Origin: Nitrospirales bacterium
Lineage (GTDB): Bacteria; Nitrospirota; Nitrospiria; Nitrospirales; UBA8639
Assembly (NCBI GenBank): GCA_029261355.1
Contig: JAJDBM010000002.1
Span: 1 to 64,000, forward strand
DNA: 64,000 nt
Direction of reading: 5' to 3'
A model generated the notes under the pieces. That model searched no databases, was not told where the DNA came from, and saw only the letters and a list, made by a program, of their open reading frames with translations. Positions 62,065-64,000 of this stretch are shown here, one piece after another (the stretch's first letter is position 1; each line of letters starts with the position of its first letter). Made by a program: the position numbers and the translations under genes.

Positions 62065-62640
62065 ATGAAGCTCAAGAAGTCATCTAAAAAACCTCTCGAT
62101 ACACTCGTGAAGCTTGGTTTGGGTCTATTTATCGGAGGGTTTATCATGATTGGTACTGGCATGTTCTTGTCACGACCTGACAGGACCATTCCGGCTTATA
62201 GTATTGGTGCGCAAGAAGGATCGACGGTGGCTATTCATACTCCATCCTGGACGAGTGATCCAAAAATTCGCACCCTTCTCCAACGGCTTCGTGATGTTGG
62301 ACAGCTTACGCGTAACTTTAGTCATATGAAAATCAGGCCCACAACCCCTGATGACCCACAAGGCCGGTATCAACGAATGACGGTCTATGTGTTTTCGGAT
62401 CATGAGTGGGCTGAGCCGGAGAAGCTCCATCGTTACCTCAAGGAGTCAAATGATAGTGAGGATGAACAGTTTAAAAAAGCATTTGAATCAACGGTACGAG
62501 GAGGATTGTTACTTAATCTTGAGGGGGTGGCCGGGTGGATCGGTCCTGTAGGCGGACAACGAGTCGGACAAGCCAATAGTGAAATTGATTGGGTTTTTCA
62601 AGAGAAATCCCTTGTCACTCGTGAGGTGGTGATGGACTAA
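62065..62640 (+). CDS. Membrane-anchored hypothetical protein
   Basis: 191 residues with a basic N-terminus and one membrane helix (LVKLGLGLFIGGFIMIGTGMFL), then a soluble domain ending in a GGLLLNLEGVAGWIGPVGGQRVG segment. No family recognised. 119 bases after the TPR gene in the same direction, so possibly a partner. Its stop overlaps the convergent DciA-like stop. Confidence 0.7.
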   Translation: MKLKKSSKKPLDTLVKLGLGLFIGGFIMIGTGMFLSRPDRTIPAYSIGAQEGSTVAIHTPSWTSDPKIRTLLQRLRDVGQLTRNFSHMKIRPTTPDDPQGRYQRMTVYVFSDHEWAEPEKLHRYLKESNDSEDEQFKKAFESTVRGGLLLNLEGVAGWIGPVGGQRVGQANSEIDWVFQEKSLVTREVVMD

Positions 62641-63125
62641 GGTCGATGAGGCCCAGGCATTTGTTTCCCCAGCGTGAGCCCTTTGGCAATAAGGTCAACA
62701 AGAGCGGTACGAAGCTCTGGTTTTTTGATATTCGTAGTCCAGCTACTGGCTAATTCAACGGCTGATGCCATTGGAACCACTCTGTAACTTGACCCATGAG
62801 GGTCTACCTTTGCGGATGATGATGTTGGTCGAACATCTCCAATGCGTAATACAATATCTGTGATCTGCACTTCTCGGGAGAATGTGTTGACGTTTTCCAA
62901 AATTGTGGGTTTCAAGAATACTAATTGCTGAAGCCATCCAGAATTTTCGGCTAAGAGAAATAATTTTCGAAATTTAATGGAATCCGGTCGAGTATGTGAG
63001 GCGAGGCTGCTTCCAACAATATTAGGCCATGCCCGATCAAGGTGTGATTCCAAAAGCCTGACATCAAACCCATAGGACTTCGCCACGTAGTTGATGAGTG
63101 ATTTGGTAGAAGAAAATGAAGTCAT
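62637..63125 (-). CDS. DUF721/DciA-like protein
   Basis: 162 residues. Residues 20-110 show the DUF721 pattern: WPNIVGSSLASHTRPDSIKFRKLFLLAENSGWLQQLVFLK, including WxxIVG and the L..A..S.WAxxL-type strand. DciA proteins load the DnaB helicase in bacteria lacking DnaC. C-terminal 50 residues are non-conserved. ATG start. The match is partial, so helicase-loading is an inference. Confidence 0.7.
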   Translation of the reverse strand: MTSFSSTKSLINYVAKSYGFDVRLLESHLDRAWPNIVGSSLASHTRPDSIKFRKLFLLAENSGWLQQLVFLKPTILENVNTFSREVQITDIVLRIGDVRPTSSSAKVDPHGSSYRVVPMASAVELASSWTTNIKKPELRTALVDLIAKGLTLGKQMPGPHRP

Positions 63126-63358
63126 AGCCCTACTACTATGGGATGAAAAGGTATAGAATCGGAGCTGAATACCTTTTGAAATTTGGGCTACTCATGTTTA
63201 GTGTCGCTTTCATCTTGATTGTTGGTGTTTAGGTTATGGCATTGGCGAGTTGCATGTGTCCAAGAGACTAGATTGTATCAGATCACAGATTGAAAGTGAG
63301 AGAGTGACCGTACATTTTTTCTCCTGTGCGTGAACCCTAGAGGAATGGTAAACGTTGT

Positions 63359-63829
63359 ATGACGAAGGCACCTGCTGAAAGCATTGTTGGGACGAATCGT
63401 AAGGCGTTTCACGATTATGCCATTGAACAAAAGTTTGAAGCCGGCATCGTCCTCGTGGGTACCGAAGTCAAATCACTTCGCGAAGGGAAGGTGAATCTTC
63501 GCGAGAGTTATGCCTCAGTTGATTCAGGGCAGGTGACTCTTCACCAGTGCCATATCGGGGGCTATAGCCATGGCAATCAAATGAATCATGAGCCCATACG
63601 ACCACGGAGGCTCTTGCTTCATCACAAAGAAATACAGAAGTTGCTTGGAAAAGTGCAGCAAGCTGGTTTGACGCTTATCCCGCTTCGTATTTATTTTAAT
63701 CATCGAGGACTCGCTAAAGTAGAAATTGCCCTGGCTCGTGGGAAAAAGAACTATGACCGAAGGGAGACAGTGAAAAAACGAGAAGCAGGTCGAGAAATTG
63801 AACGAGCGATGAAATCCTCGAGGAATTGA
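63359..63829 (+). CDS. smpB: SsrA-binding protein SmpB
   Basis: Binds tmRNA in ribosome rescue. 156 residues with NRKAFHDYAIEQKFEAGIVLVGTEVKSLREGKVNLRESYA, the SmpB signature, and a basic tail with KNYDRRETVKKREAGREIERAMK that enters the mRNA channel. 63830-64000 shows no gene. I could not recognise tmRNA before the window ends. Confidence 0.96.
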   Translation: MTKAPAESIVGTNRKAFHDYAIEQKFEAGIVLVGTEVKSLREGKVNLRESYASVDSGQVTLHQCHIGGYSHGNQMNHEPIRPRRLLLHHKEIQKLLGKVQQAGLTLIPLRIYFNHRGLAKVEIALARGKKNYDRRETVKKREAGREIERAMKSSRN

Positions 63830-64000
63830 GTCTATTATTGGCGCTTGGTCACGGCAACGTGAACTGTAATCCGGAGAGGAAAAGACAGAAAGCTGTTTCT
63901 ATCATCAACAGCGGTAGAGCAGACACTTTTATTGTCTTGGCAATTGATTATGAAAATTCAGTCTGCTGAGTTTGTGACAAGTTGCGTGAATGGAGAACAA

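Overview
This window is bacterial chromosome covering the replication-origin neighbourhood. It carries gyrA, gyrB, dnaN and dnaA on the minus strand and rpmH-rnpA-yidD-yidC-mnmE-mnmG-rsmG-parA-parB on the plus strand. An AT-rich gap with DnaA boxes lies beside dnaA (8176-8426), and two perfect parS sites flank rsmG. The envelope genes (lipoprotein, OmpA-like protein, bactofilins, SulP porter) fit a Gram-negative cell of moderate G+C. I favour a Nitrospirota (Nitrospira-like) organism, but that is an inference from overall gene content and no single marker here proves it.

Layout. 1-141: the right-hand end of an IS3-family element. 417-8175: gyrase and replication initiation genes, with recF missing from the usual dnaA-dnaN-recF-gyrB order. 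8176-10493: origin candidate, two DsrE/DsrH-type sulfur-relay proteins and hisS. 10648-21592: ribosome/RNase P, membrane insertion, tRNA wobble-uridine modification (mnmE, mnmG, mnmA), rsmG, chromosome partition and two bactofilins. 21861-26864: the F1 part of ATP synthase (atpH-A-G-D-C) without the F0 genes. 26903-33297: asparagine synthetase, a shortened MurF-like ligase with a C-terminal cysteine cluster, rluD, an unknown gene and an ATP-grasp enzyme.

34020-42112 is the most unusual part. It holds five paralogous proteins of about 410-430 residues with a QueC-type PP-loop (SGGVDS) and a QueC-type four-cysteine zinc site, attached to a shared N-terminal domain with an invariant CPWL motif. 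They form two subtypes arranged A1-B1, A2-B2, B3. B3 is a decayed pseudogene, and a prolyl-4-hydroxylase-like 2-oxoglutarate oxygenase sits on the opposite strand between the two A-B pairs. With the nearby ATP-grasp, MurF-like and AsnB genes this looks like an amide-forming or carboxylate-activating system that I cannot assign to a described pathway.

42176-64000 is mixed accessory and housekeeping sequence: a Yip1-like membrane protein, tRNA-Arg(UCG), a decayed transposase, an AlkB-like oxygenase, a broken VOC protein, a SulP transporter with a GAF-domain protein, a Sel1-repeat lipoprotein, a haem-binding DUF3365-like protein, a ZorA/ZorB-like proton-channel pair without ZorC/ZorD, SixA, an internally deleted IS3 remnant, a large hybrid histidine kinase, a TPR protein, a DciA-like protein and smpB.
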